A DNA stretch of 64,000 nt from [Flexibacter] sp. ATCC 35103 (GCF_001975985.1 NZ_MTQF01000001.1:828943-892942); one strand, 5' to 3'; counted from the stretch's first letter, positions 44,744 through 53,336 are shown. A program made the numbers and translations. Notes: a model not told the origin generated them from the letters alone.

Positions 44744-46177
44744 ATGAAAAAAAAGTATATTATTAAAATTAAAGCCTCTCTGTTTGTTCTGTTTTTCCTC
44801 TTGCTGATGTCATGTGAGAAAGAAAAAACTAATTATTCTGACATCGTAACTGAAGGAGAAATGCAAGCCGAATTAACCTCTCCTCCATTAGTACCTAAAC
44901 CAGTTGGAAACAGAACAGCGATGAAGCTAAAAATCAACATGGAAATTAAGGAGCAGGAAGCAACAATGACTGATGGTGTAACGTATACCTACTGGACATT
45001 TGGCGGATCTGTTCCCGGAAGTTTTATCAGGACAAGAGTTGGGGATGAAGTCGAATTTCATTTAAAAAACCATCCGGATAATAAATTGCCCCACAATATC
45101 GATTTGCATGCTGTTACAGGTCCTGGCGGTGGTGCAACCTCATCATTAGTAGCGCCTGGTCACGAAAAAGTATTTAGTTTTAAGGTAATTAATCCTGGCT
45201 TATATGTATATCATTGTGCAACTGCTCCTGTTGGAATGCATATTGCCAACGGAATGTACGGTTTGATTCTGGTTGAACCTGAAGGCGGATTACCTCCGGT
45301 TGACAAAGAATATTATGTAATGCAGGGTGATTTTTATACTCAAGGCGAATATGGAGCAAAGGGTCATCAGCCTTTTGATATGACTAAAGCTGTTAAAGAA
45401 ACTCCTGATTATGTTGTTTTTAACGGAAAAGTAGGTTCCCTTACTAACGGAAATGAGCTTACTGCAAAAGTGGGAGAAACGGTTCGTTTGTTTGTTGGAA
45501 ACGGTGGTCCAAATCTGGTCTCGTCTTTTCATGTCATTGGAGAAATCTTTGATAATGTTCATGTAGAAGGCGGTGCACTTATCAATAAAAATGTTCAAAC
45601 TACCTTAATCCCTGCCGGAGGTGCTGCGATTGTAGATTTTAAAGTAGAAACTCCCGGTAATTTCATTTTAGTTGATCACTCCATTTTTAGAGCATTCAAC
45701 AAAGGCGCTCTGGGAATCTTAAAAGTCGAAGGTGCTGAAAACAAAAATATTTATTCCGGAACAATTCAGGAAGGAATTTATTTGCCGGAAGGAGGAACAA
45801 TTCAAAACATGCCGGTAAGCGAGTCTTCAAAAACAATTACACCAAAAAGAACTGCAGCAGAAAGAATAAAAATTGGCAAAGAGATTTTTGGAACTACTTG
45901 CTTTGCCTGTCACCAATCTGAAGGGCAAGGAATTTCGAATAGTTTTCCTCCTCTTGCAAAATCAGATTATCTAAATGCAGATTCAAAAAGGGCAATCAAA
46001 ACAATATTGCATGGCTTAACTGGTGAAATTACAGTAAATGGTCAAAAATTTAATAACATAATGCCGAGCCAAAATTTATCTGATGATGAAATTGCAAATG
46101 TTATGACCTATATATATAACAGTTGGGGAAACAATAAAACAGTTGTTACACCAGAAATGGTAAAATCCCTGCGATAA
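44744..46177 (+). CDS. nirK: copper nitrite reductase fused to cytochrome c, lipoprotein
   Basis: 477 residues. Reduces nitrite to NO outside the inner membrane. Lipobox LLMSC (Cys24). Two cupredoxin domains (~55-330): type 1 Cu ligands H117, C158, H166, M171; type 2 ligands H122, H157, H312; catalytic D120 and H263. A C-terminal cytochrome c domain (~368-460) has C386-x-x-C389-H390 and candidate axial M440 in [10 protein letters not shown]. The fusion supplies its own electron-entry haem, alongside the separate azurin at 49765. nirV and a SCO gene follow at 11 and 15 bp. A 20-bp Rrf2-type palindrome lies in the promoter region. Confidence 0.96.
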   Translation: MKKKYIIKIKASLFVLFFLLLMSCEKEKTNYSDIVTEGEMQAELTSPPLVPKPVGNRTAMKLKINMEIKEQEATMTDGVTYTYWTFGGSVPGSFIRTRVGDEVEFHLKNHPDNKLPHNIDLHAVTGPGGGATSSLVAPGHEKVFSFKVINPGLYVYHCATAPVGMHIANGMYGLILVEPEGGLPPVDKEYYVMQGDFYTQGEYGAKGHQPFDMTKAVKETPDYVVFNGKVGSLTNGNELTAKVGETVRLFVGNGGPNLVSSFHVIGEIFDNVHVEGGALINKNVQTTLIPAGGAAIVDFKVETPGNFILVDHSIFRAFNKGALGILKVEGAENKNIYSGTIQEGIYLPEGGTIQNMPVSESSKTITPKRTAAERIKIGKEIFGTTCFACHQSEGQGISNSFPPLAKSDYLNADSKRAIKTILHGLTGEITVNGQKFNNIMPSQNLSDDEIANVMTYIYNSWGNNKTVVTPEMVKSLR

Positions 46178-46188
46178 TATCAACCAAT

Positions 46189-46959
46189 ATGTATAAAGGT
46201 ATTTTAATAGCGGTACTTTTCTTCGCTCTGACTGGATTGATGAGCGCACAGGAAAATAAAATGGTTCAAATACGAGAGGGATCTTTTATTCCTCTTTATG
46301 GAACTACTGCAAAAAAACCAGTAAACGTAAAAACCTTTTTTATAGATATCTATCCTGTTACAAATAGTGATTTTTTAATTTTCATAAAAAAGAACCCAGG
46401 TTTTAGCAAATCTAAAATAAAAGGAATTTTTGCAGACAAAAGTTATCTGTCTTATTGGGAAAGCGATTTTGATTTTGGAAATATAAATCCTAAATCACCG
46501 GTAACAGGCATTTCATGGTTTGCTGCTAAAAAATATTGCGAATGTCAGGGAAAACGGCTACCAACCATCGACGAATGGGAATATGTGGCGATGGCAGATG
46601 AAAAGAAAATTGATGCGAGAACTAAAACAGAATTCAATAAATACATTTTGTCATGGTATGAAAAATCTAAAACCTACGAAAATCCGGTTGGAAAAACTTT
46701 CAAAAATCACTGGGGAGTTTATGACATGCATGGTTTAGTCTGGGAATGGACAGCTGACTTTAACAGCATTTTTTTATCCGGAGAATCCAGAAAAGATAAA
46801 AGTGATGATAAAAACCTGTTTTGCGGCGGTGCATCTGTCAACGCTACAGACTTAATGAATTATGCCGCTTTTATGCGTTATGCTTTTAGAGGCAGTCTTA
46901 AAGCACAATATTCAACAAGAAATCTGGGGTTTAGATGTGCAGGCAACACAAAAAAATAA
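46189..46959 (+). CDS. nirV: NirV-like SUMF1/formylglycine-generating-enzyme-family protein
   Basis: 256 residues with a signal peptide (~1-21, LMSAQ). SUMF1 fold: MVQIREGSFIPLYG, FFIDIYPVTNSDFLIFI, SPVTGISWFAAKKYCECQGKRLPTIDEWEYVA, GVYDMHGLVWEWTADF, and the closing STRNLGFRCAG. Proteins of this type (NirV) are encoded next to nirK in other denitrifiers; the precise role is not settled. The cysteine pair used by true formylglycine-generating enzymes is not evident, so a structural or copper-site maturation role is more likely than sulfatase activation. Same operon as nirK (11-bp gap). Confidence 0.9.
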   Translation: MYKGILIAVLFFALTGLMSAQENKMVQIREGSFIPLYGTTAKKPVNVKTFFIDIYPVTNSDFLIFIKKNPGFSKSKIKGIFADKSYLSYWESDFDFGNINPKSPVTGISWFAAKKYCECQGKRLPTIDEWEYVAMADEKKIDARTKTEFNKYILSWYEKSKTYENPVGKTFKNHWGVYDMHGLVWEWTADFNSIFLSGESRKDKSDDKNLFCGGASVNATDLMNYAAFMRYAFRGSLKAQYSTRNLGFRCAGNTKK

Positions 46960-46974
46960 TTTTAAATATCTAAA

Positions 46975-47571
46975 ATGAAAAAAATAATACTGGCACTTTT
47001 TTTAATCGCTTTAAACCTGCAAAGTTGCAAAGAACCAAAAGTCACTGCCGCCGCATCAAAAGAAAAACCAATTACTGATTTATCAATCTACAATCTACCA
47101 TCAAAATGGACCAATCAGAACGGTAAAAACATTGAGCTAAAGAGCTTAAAAGGAAATGTTCTTGTTATGGTAATGATTTATACTTCGTGTAAAGCAGCCT
47201 GTCCCAGATTAGTAGCAGATATGAGAGCAATTGAGGAAAAACTGGATAAAGACACTAAAAAAAATGTAAAACTTATTTTAGTCAGTATTGATCCTGTAAC
47301 TGATACGCCACAGAAATTAAAATCATTTGCAATGGCCAATAAGCTCAATAACGATCCCTGGATTTTATTGCGTTCTACAGAAGATAATACAAGGGAATTT
47401 GCGGCAGTTTTAGCTGTTAATTACAAACAAATATCTCCTATGGAATTCTCTCATTCTAACATTATAAGTGTCTTTAATCCTGACGGAGAATTGATATACC
47501 AACAAGAAGGCCTGGCAGTAAATAATAAAAAAACAGTTGAAACAATAAATAAGGAAGCTAAAAAAATTTAA
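46975..47571 (+). CDS. SCO/SenC-type copper chaperone lipoprotein
   Basis: 198 residues. Lipobox LQSC (Cys18). Thioredoxin fold with copper ligands C72 and C76 (CKAAC) and H160 (FSHSNI), plus VSIDPVTDTPQKLKSFA, the typical SCO segment. It likely delivers copper to NirK (or another Cu enzyme) in the periplasm, in keeping with its place as the third gene of the nirK operon. A hairpin terminator follows. Confidence 0.93.
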   Translation: MKKIILALFLIALNLQSCKEPKVTAAASKEKPITDLSIYNLPSKWTNQNGKNIELKSLKGNVLVMVMIYTSCKAACPRLVADMRAIEEKLDKDTKKNVKLILVSIDPVTDTPQKLKSFAMANKLNNDPWILLRSTEDNTREFAAVLAVNYKQISPMEFSHSNIISVFNPDGELIYQQEGLAVNNKKTVETINKEAKKI

Positions 47572-47587
47572 ATAGGTTGATTAGTTC

Positions 47588-47627
47588 AAAACAAGAGTAG
47601 ATTTTAATAAATTGACTCTTGTTTTTT
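47588..47627. terminator. bidirectional terminator
   Basis: AAAACAAGAGT pairs with ACTCTTGTTTT, with T-runs on the plus strand. The right arm overlaps the last codons of the convergent membrane-protein gene. Confidence 0.75.
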
Positions 47628-48854
47628 ATTTAAAATTGAAATCATAATCAACATTATACTCACTACAATCAAAACTCCTGCAATAAATATTCCTTCAAAA
47701 TATCCGAAAAGCTTTCCCCAGCCTAAATAAAAAAGCCCGCCCTGAACAAAAAGTAAAAGTTCATTCATGCTGTATCCCAGAATAAAAGTTTTAATTCCGT
47801 AACGCAGTATTTTATATTTATTATCCAGTATTTTATTTTCAATTAATACTCCAAATAAAATTCCGGTAATAATACCAAGCGCAGTTAAGTGAATAAATCC
47901 AATTACAAAATTTCTGATTTGATGAGAAACTTCAGCAAGATCAGGCATTAAATTTAATAATTGAATACCTATTTTTAAAACTAACGAAAATAAAACCAGA
48001 CCATAAATATATTTTGTTGTTGTATTTAAATTGCTTTTAAAATAGGACAAATGAGGTTTAACCATTTTATAGAAATACACAAAAGCTAAAATTTGTAATA
48101 AAACTCCAAAAATATTAATCCATTTTAGCATTTCGTTTTTAACATACCAGCTTACTGGAAGCGCCATTGTTAAAAACGTTGATAGTATTAATAAAACAAA
48201 GAATTTATTAAACATCTCTTCTTTCAGGTTTCTTTTAGCTTGTTTTAAAAACAAAGCAAGAACAGCAAATAAAAACCATCCATTAAACTGAAAATGCAGA
48301 AAGAATTGAATTGCAATTTGATAAAATGCATTTTGTTGCCCCAGCATACTTAATGCCGGTCCTAAACACCAGACGCCAAAAGTTGAAAAAACCATGAATA
48401 AAATAGCAGCTGATAAAAGTTTACTTTCCGGAGTTTTCTCCTTGTAAGTATCTTTCCAGACCAATATGCAAAAAACATAACTTAATAAAATATGCGTTGT
48501 TGAAAATACAATCGAAAAAAAAGCATATCCTTGAAGAGGAAAAGAAATCATCATACCAATAACAGTCAACTCCGTTATCCAGAATAATTGATTGTAAATG
48601 GGTTTACACCTTTTATCTTTCGGGTTATCTTTCGGGATAAATAAGTAAACGATTAAAACATAAATTGTCATATAAACCCAACCTAGCATCGCTACATGTG
48701 AATGTGCATGAAGCAGGAAACTATAATTTATACTACTAAAATGAAATAGTGTTACAAATCGCATCAATAACCCCATAATTGAGGCTATTAAAAAATTGAA
48801 AAAACAACATAATACCCAACTTTCAACGGTGTTTATTTTAAATAAATCTCTCAT
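47604..48854 (-). CDS. polytopic membrane protein with conserved-looking histidines, haem-copper-oxidase-like
   Basis: 416 residues, about 12 helices. Histidines cluster in membrane segments: H49-A-H51-S-H53 in LLHAHSHVAMLGW, H121, H187 in FLHFQFNGW, H322 in FIHLTALG. The HAHxH...GW and HFQFNGW patterns resemble subunit I-like proteins of the haem-copper oxidase/NO reductase superfamily, but no Cu-site triad or full helix set for a true oxidase is evident. In this cluster it might bind haem, sense or handle NO, or help NirK. Its stop lies inside the nirK-operon terminator. It follows ric after a hairpin at 48869. Confidence 0.75.
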   Translation of the reverse strand: MRDLFKINTVESWVLCCFFNFLIASIMGLLMRFVTLFHFSSINYSFLLHAHSHVAMLGWVYMTIYVLIVYLFIPKDNPKDKRCKPIYNQLFWITELTVIGMMISFPLQGYAFFSIVFSTTHILLSYVFCILVWKDTYKEKTPESKLLSAAILFMVFSTFGVWCLGPALSMLGQQNAFYQIAIQFFLHFQFNGWFLFAVLALFLKQAKRNLKEEMFNKFFVLLILSTFLTMALPVSWYVKNEMLKWINIFGVLLQILAFVYFYKMVKPHLSYFKSNLNTTTKYIYGLVLFSLVLKIGIQLLNLMPDLAEVSHQIRNFVIGFIHLTALGIITGILFGVLIENKILDNKYKILRYGIKTFILGYSMNELLLFVQGGLFYLGWGKLFGYFEGIFIAGVLIVVSIMLIMISILNKKQESIY

Positions 48855-48868
48855 TTGTTTTTAAATAA

Positions 48869-48917
48869 AAATGCACCAACTACAATCCGTTTTTAGCATG
48901 ATTTAGTTAGTGCATTT
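48869..48917 (-). terminator. hairpin between ric and the membrane protein
   Basis: AAATGCACCAACTA (48869-48882) pairs with TAGTTAGTGCATTT (48904-48917), one mismatch, followed on the minus strand by TTTTATTT. It can end the ric transcript; since the next gene starts 15 bp on, it may also work as an attenuator. Confidence 0.65.
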
Positions 48918-48938
48918 ATTCTAAATTATTATTATTTC

Positions 48939-49661
48939 TTAAGCAAATTCTTCTTCCAGAACAACTGCTTTATTAAACAGAATATTATTTTCAAGATGAA
49001 TGTGTTTATGCAAATCTTCTTCAAATTCTTTTAGCATTGCAAAAGTTACTTTATAAGTCGTACATCCATCACTTGGTGCAGTATAATTATTGGTTATACT
49101 GGCAATTTCCCTAAAGCGATCTCCCTCATTATCATGCTCCTGCATCATCATCGCGATTGGGTTAGATACAGTACCAAAAGAAGGCTGAGTCAGGATTCCA
49201 TGTTCTTCTTTAGTTTTTACCATTCTTTTTATGAAAGGAAACAACATTAATTCCTCTTTTTTCATGTGCTGTGCCAATTCCCCGATACCTGCTGTAAAAA
49301 GTTCATTTATTCTGAATAATTCAGGATGAGCATCACCATGTACTTTGCAAAGTTTATCTAAAAACTGTTTCAGGATAATCGATTTATCTTCAACATAACG
49401 ATGATGTGTTTTTTCGATATAATCAACCAATAAATCTAATGGCCATGAATTAAAATCTATTCCGTTACTATTTTCAGATTCTAAAACATCAATCAGGTTT
49501 TGCACCAAAACATCTGAATCAATATTTTGTTTTTCACATACTTCGGTAAGGATCCTGTTTCCTTTACAGCAAAAATCAATTTGATATTTAGTAAATACTG
49601 CAGCTGTTCTAAAATCTTGTGCTACAAATGATCCAATTGTTTTATTTTTTAAATTTTCCAT
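48939..49661 (-). CDS. ric: Ric (YtfE/ScdA) di-iron repair protein
   Basis: 240 residues, cytoplasmic. N-terminal ScdA domain (TIGSFVAQDFRTAAVFTKYQIDFCCKGNRILTEVC), then a hemerythrin-like four-helix bundle with iron ligands from the HHRYVE, HGDAH, HMKKEE, MMMQEHDNEGDRF and HKHIHLENNILF motifs. It repairs iron-sulfur clusters damaged by NO or oxidants. It has its own Rrf2-type box 33 bp upstream and lies directly behind the azurin gene. Confidence 0.95.
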   Translation of the reverse strand: MENLKNKTIGSFVAQDFRTAAVFTKYQIDFCCKGNRILTEVCEKQNIDSDVLVQNLIDVLESENSNGIDFNSWPLDLLVDYIEKTHHRYVEDKSIILKQFLDKLCKVHGDAHPELFRINELFTAGIGELAQHMKKEELMLFPFIKRMVKTKEEHGILTQPSFGTVSNPIAMMMQEHDNEGDRFREIASITNNYTAPSDGCTTYKVTFAMLKEFEEDLHKHIHLENNILFNKAVVLEEEFA

Positions 49662-49694
49662 TTTTTTTTTAATTTATTATTATTCATTTTTAAT

Positions 49695-49714
49695 AAAAGA
49701 TAATTTTGTCTTTT
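49695..49714. promoter_or_regulatory. Rrf2/NsrR-type box upstream of ric
   Basis: AAAAGATAA-TT-TTGTCTTTT, an inverted repeat with 8 of 9 positions matching and the same 2-bp spacer as the boxes before nirK and rrf2. It is 33 bp before the ric start. Confidence 0.7.
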
Positions 49715-49764
49715 ATTTCTTCATTAAAAAACTCTAACCTGTAAACAGCATTAGAGCTTATTAT

Positions 49765-50280
49765 TTATTCAACAATTAATACACCTTTCATCATGGCTAC
49801 ATGCCCTGGAAAAGTACATAAAAAATTGTATGTCCCTTTTTTATCAATTGTAAACTGAATAGTATCCTCTTCTCCGCCTCCCAGTAATTTAGTATGAGCT
49901 ATAATCGAAACTTTTTCAGAAGCAGGAATATAATCTGTTTCTTTGGCTGTAATAGCTTTTGCAGCAAAAGCAGCTTCATCTGTTCCTTCTTGTAAAATAA
50001 CAAGATTATGCCCCATCGCTTCCTTTGGTATCTGACCAACATGTTTTAGCGTTAAGGTAATAGGTTTTCCGGCAGTAGCTCTTAATTCTGCTTTATTAAA
50101 TTGCATCTGGTCATTACCTTCAATAACCAAATCATTGCTGACAACTTCTGCCTGTGATTCAGAATCTTCTGTTTGATTAATTTCTGACGACTCAGTTGTA
50201 GTAGTATCTTTTTTTCCACACGATGTTATTGCTAACATTCCTAATAGTACAATAGCCGAAATTTTAACTTTTTTGTTCAT
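49765..50280 (-). CDS. azurin-family blue-copper lipoprotein
   Basis: 171 residues. Lipobox AITSC (Cys21), an acidic Thr/Ser-rich linker, then a cupredoxin domain. Copper ligands are H91 (AMGHNLVI), C155, H160 and M164 (FLCTFPGHVAMMKG), matching the azurin spacing. Likely electron donor to NirK or its cytochrome domain. It starts 24 bp after the rrf2 gene and is surely cotranscribed with it. Confidence 0.95.
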   Translation of the reverse strand: MNKKVKISAIVLLGMLAITSCGKKDTTTTESSEINQTEDSESQAEVVSNDLVIEGNDQMQFNKAELRATAGKPITLTLKHVGQIPKEAMGHNLVILQEGTDEAAFAAKAITAKETDYIPASEKVSIIAHTKLLGGGEEDTIQFTIDKKGTYNFLCTFPGHVAMMKGVLIVE

Positions 50281-50304
50281 TTCTACGTATTTAAATTATA
50301 ATAT

Positions 50305-50754
50305 TTATTCGTTTTTATTTAATATTTTCAAATGAAAATCTCCTGATTTTATGCTTAAAGCTAGTTCTTCCAGCGAAGTATTCGTTAACATTGCTACGAG
50401 TAATTCGCGTATTTTTTTAAATTCATGATGCACAGGACAAGGATGAACCTCAGAACATTCTTTTAACCCTATTCCGCAGCCTTTATAAATAGTATCTCCA
50501 TCGATGGCATCGACGATATTAATTAATTTTATAGACTTTAAGGCTTCTGTAGAAATTTCGAATCCTCCTCCTACTCCTTTTGCCGAACCTATAATATTGC
50601 TTTTCGTTAAAATCTGCATTATTTTGGCCGTAAAAGGTTCCGGAGAATCAATTTCTTTAGCTACATCTTTTATTCCTACCCTGATTCCTTTAGACGAATT
50701 AGCAGCAATAAATATAGAGGCTCGAATACCATATTCGCACGCTTTTGAAAACAT
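50305..50754 (-). CDS. NsrR-like Rrf2-family regulator with Fe-S cysteines
   Basis: 149 residues. N-terminal winged helix with EYGIRASIFIA and DVAKEIDSPEPFTAKIMQILTKSNIIGSAKGVGGGFEI (~1-70), a dimer helix, and three cysteines C93, C100, C106 in KGCGIGLKECSEVHPCPVHH that fit a [4Fe-4S] cluster. In NsrR, NO attack on the cluster relieves repression. Here it is followed by azurin and flanked by ric and nirK, so an NO-responsive role is the best inference. Its own promoter contains the same palindrome as those of nirK and ric. Confidence 0.92.
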   Translation of the reverse strand: MFSKACEYGIRASIFIAANSSKGIRVGIKDVAKEIDSPEPFTAKIMQILTKSNIIGSAKGVGGGFEISTEALKSIKLINIVDAIDGDTIYKGCGIGLKECSEVHPCPVHHEFKKIRELLVAMLTNTSLEELALSIKSGDFHLKILNKNE

Positions 50755-50797
50755 AACAATAGATTAAATTCATTACAAATGTATACAAACACATATT

Positions 50798-50817
50798 AAA
50801 AGACAAATTTATCCTTA
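50798..50817. promoter_or_regulatory. Rrf2/NsrR-type box upstream of rrf2
   Basis: AAAAGACAA-AT-TTATCCTTA, third copy of the motif, 43 bp before the rrf2 start. It covers the -7 element of the rrf2 promoter, as expected for autorepression. Confidence 0.7.
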
Positions 50818-50836
50818 ATTAATTTTACGTGACAAA
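50804..50836 (-). promoter_or_regulatory. Bacteroidota promoter of rrf2-azurin
   Basis: On the minus strand: TTTG (50833-50836), 21-bp spacer, TAAATTTG (50804-50811), an exact match to TTTG-N(17-23)-TAnnTTTG. The -7 element lies within the palindrome at 50798. Confidence 0.7.
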
Positions 50837-50934
50837 CTGCTTATTTATAACGAGAATAATTTAAATCTTAAAAAACATGAAATTATATATCAAGTGAATT
50901 TAAAACCAATTTTAGTTTTACCTTTGGTAGAATA

Positions 50935-50942
50935 TAATTTTG
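50935..50942 (+). promoter_or_regulatory. candidate -7 element TAATTTTG
   Basis: Exact TAnnTTTG match 13 bp before the ATG at 50956, implying a very short leader. No -33 element at suitable distance. Confidence 0.4.
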
Positions 50943-50955
50943 TAAAACCTAAAAA

Positions 50956-51738
50956 ATGCCTTTAAGCAACTCTAAAGATCTAAAACTCGCTGTTCTTATT
51001 GATGCCGATAATGTACCTTACAGTAATGTAAAAGGTATGATGGAAGAGATAACAAAATTTGGAACCCCAACCACTAAACGCATTTATGCGGATTGGACAA
51101 AACCAAATTCTAATGGATGGAAAGCCGTTTTATTAGAACACGCCATAACCCCAATTCAGCAATATAGTTACACCGTAGGTAAAAACTCATCAGATTCTGC
51201 CTTGATTATTGATGCTATGGATTTACTTTATTCAGGAAAACTGGATGGATTTTGTATTGTTTCGAGTGATAGTGATTTTACTCGTTTGGCTATTCGATTA
51301 AGAGAATCCGGCATGAAAGTAATTGGCATTGGAGAAAAGAAAACACCTAATTCTTTTATCGTTGCTTGTGACAGATTCATTTATATTGAGGTTTTAGACG
51401 GAGCAATCCAAAAGAAAAAACCAAAAACAACGACAACAACCGATGCTAAAAAACCTGTTGAAAAACCTGCTGAAAAAGCATTGCACAAAATAGACAAGCA
51501 AACCATTGATTTGATAGAAGCCACAATTGAAGACATTGAGGATGATGACGGATGGGCGTTTTTAGGAGATGTAGGAAACTTAATTGTAAAGAAAAAACCT
51601 GAATTTGACCCAAGAAATTATGGTTTCTCCAAACTTACACCAATGTTAAAATCGCTAACTGATATTCTTGAAATCGACGAAAGAGAATCAGACAAAAAAG
51701 GTATTAAGCATGTATATGTTCGCCTTCGGTTTAACTAA
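50956..51738 (+). CDS. NYN-domain putative RNase with C-terminal LOTUS domain
   Basis: 260 residues, cytoplasmic. N-terminal NYN/PIN-like domain (~10-150): LAVLIDADNVPYS (D16, D18), YADWTKPNSNGWKAVLLEHAI, SSDSALIIDAMDLLYSG, and SSDSDFTRLAIRLRESGMKVIGIG; these aspartates would hold metal for RNA cleavage. A K/T/P-rich linker (~155-175) joins an OST-HTH/LOTUS domain (~180-255; LIEATIEDIEDDDGWAFLGDVGNLIVKKKPEFDPRNYGFSKL). The architecture suggests RNA turnover or regulation. Monocistronic start, glutamate-synthase-like gene 34 bp downstream. Confidence 0.9.
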   Translation: MPLSNSKDLKLAVLIDADNVPYSNVKGMMEEITKFGTPTTKRIYADWTKPNSNGWKAVLLEHAITPIQQYSYTVGKNSSDSALIIDAMDLLYSGKLDGFCIVSSDSDFTRLAIRLRESGMKVIGIGEKKTPNSFIVACDRFIYIEVLDGAIQKKKPKTTTTTDAKKPVEKPAEKALHKIDKQTIDLIEATIEDIEDDDGWAFLGDVGNLIVKKKPEFDPRNYGFSKLTPMLKSLTDILEIDERESDKKGIKHVYVRLRFN

Positions 51739-51772
51739 TTATAAAAGTATTACATTTTAATTTTTCACGAAC

Positions 51773-53284
51773 ATGAGAAAAAAATTCTTCATCTACGGAT
51801 TCTTATTGCTTCTAATTGTTGCTACAATTTATTTTTATACGAAGCGTGGTTTCTTACTCGTTATTATTATTCCGATATTATTAGTTGTTGGGTTTTATAA
51901 CATCCTTCAAAAAAAACATGCCATTTTAAGAAATTTTCCTGTTTTGGGTTATTTCAGATATTTATTTGAAATGATTGCACCTGAAATTCAGCAATATTTT
52001 ATCGAAAGATCTACAGACGGAAGACCTTTTTCAAGAAATCAACGTTCTTTAGTGTATCAAAGGGCAAAAAACATCGATTCAAGTACCCCTTTTGGAACGC
52101 AGCAAAATCTAAACCACGATAGTTACGAAGGAATAAAACACTCTATTTTTCCGGCAGCAGTAAACGAAGAATTACCTCGTGTATTAGTAGGAGGAAAAGA
52201 TTGTAAACAGCCTTATTTAGCTTCTTTATTTAATGTTTCTGCGATGAGTTTTGGTTCATTAAGCGAAAATGCGGTTCGTGCCATAAATATTGGTGCTAAA
52301 AAAGGAAATTTCTATCAAAATACTGGAGAAGGCGGATTAACCGAATTTCATCTTGCCGGTGGTGGTGACATTACCTGGCAAATTGGTACCGGATATTTTG
52401 GATGCCGCGATGCGGAAGGAAATTTCAGTCCTGAAAAATTCTCAGAAAAAGCGAATCTTCCAAATGTTAAAATGATCGAAATTAAGCTTTCCCAAGGTGC
52501 AAAACCAGGTCACGGAGGTGTACTTCCGGCTGCTAAAAATACGGAACAAATTGCAAAAATAAGAGGCGTTGAACCACACACAATGATTCTTTCTCCTCCG
52601 GGACACCACGCTTTTTCAGATATTAAAGGACTTATCCATTTTATTGCGCAACTGCGTCAATTATCAAACGGAAAACCTATCGGATTTAAATTATGTATTG
52701 GGAATACCGCTGAATTTGAAGCTATTTGCCATGAGATGATCGCGGAGGATATTTATCCTGATTTTATAACTATCGATGGTGCTGAAGGCGGAACCGGAGC
52801 TGCACCTCTGGAATTTGCTGATGGTGTTGGAATGCCTTTTGAACCTGCCTTGATTTTTGTAAACAAAACCTTGATAGGCTTGAATATTCGTGATAAAATT
52901 CGAATCATTGGCAGCGGAAAAATCATATCAGGTTATTCAATTTTACATGCTATCGCGTTGGGTGCAGATATGTGTAACAGTGCTCGCGGTTTTATGTTTT
53001 CATTGGGTTGTATCCAGGCATTACGTTGTCATAATAACGAATGCCCAACCGGAGTTGCAACACAAAATAAAATGCTTATGAAAGGCTTGGTAGTTACTGA
53101 TAAATCAGATCGTGTTTATCATTTTCACAAAAATACTTTGCACTCTGCAAATGAACTTTTAGCAGCAGCAGGCAAGAAAAGTTTTGCTGATGTGGATAGT
53201 AATATCTTTATGCGCGGAGATGAATTTGGAAATTTATCCGATTCCTATTTTCCTGATATTTTAACAAATGTCACTAAACGATAA
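51773..53284 (+). CDS. membrane-anchored FMN-binding glutamate synthase-like protein
   Basis: 503 residues. Two N-terminal helices (~5-22, ~27-45), then a cytoplasmic glutamate-synthase central-like domain: SAMSFGSLSENAVRAINIGAKKG-type ammonia/FMN region, GAEGGTGAAPLEFADGVGMP, and a cysteine motif C413-x5-C419-x4-C424 (CHNNECPTGVATQ) matching the [3Fe-4S] site of glutamate synthase. It lacks the glutamine amidotransferase half. Its reaction is unproven; the family is widespread. Bidirectional terminator follows. Confidence 0.9.
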   Translation: MRKKFFIYGFLLLLIVATIYFYTKRGFLLVIIIPILLVVGFYNILQKKHAILRNFPVLGYFRYLFEMIAPEIQQYFIERSTDGRPFSRNQRSLVYQRAKNIDSSTPFGTQQNLNHDSYEGIKHSIFPAAVNEELPRVLVGGKDCKQPYLASLFNVSAMSFGSLSENAVRAINIGAKKGNFYQNTGEGGLTEFHLAGGGDITWQIGTGYFGCRDAEGNFSPEKFSEKANLPNVKMIEIKLSQGAKPGHGGVLPAAKNTEQIAKIRGVEPHTMILSPPGHHAFSDIKGLIHFIAQLRQLSNGKPIGFKLCIGNTAEFEAICHEMIAEDIYPDFITIDGAEGGTGAAPLEFADGVGMPFEPALIFVNKTLIGLNIRDKIRIIGSGKIISGYSILHAIALGADMCNSARGFMFSLGCIQALRCHNNECPTGVATQNKMLMKGLVVTDKSDRVYHFHKNTLHSANELLAAAGKKSFADVDSNIFMRGDEFGNLSDSYFPDILTNVTKR

Positions 53285-53330
53285 AAAAAAAGCCTCTTTG
53301 AAATTATACAAAGAGGCTTTTTTATTTTTT
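53284..53330. terminator. bidirectional terminator
   Basis: AAAAAAGCCTCTTTG and CAAAGAGGCTTTTTT form a perfect 15-bp stem with T-runs in both directions, between convergent genes. Confidence 0.9.
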
Positions 53331-53336
53331 CAAAAT

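Noticed and set aside
46189-46959. Active formylglycine-generating enzyme/sulfatase activator
   Set aside because: No sulfatase gene nearby, the cysteine pair is not evident, and the nirK operon context points to NirV.
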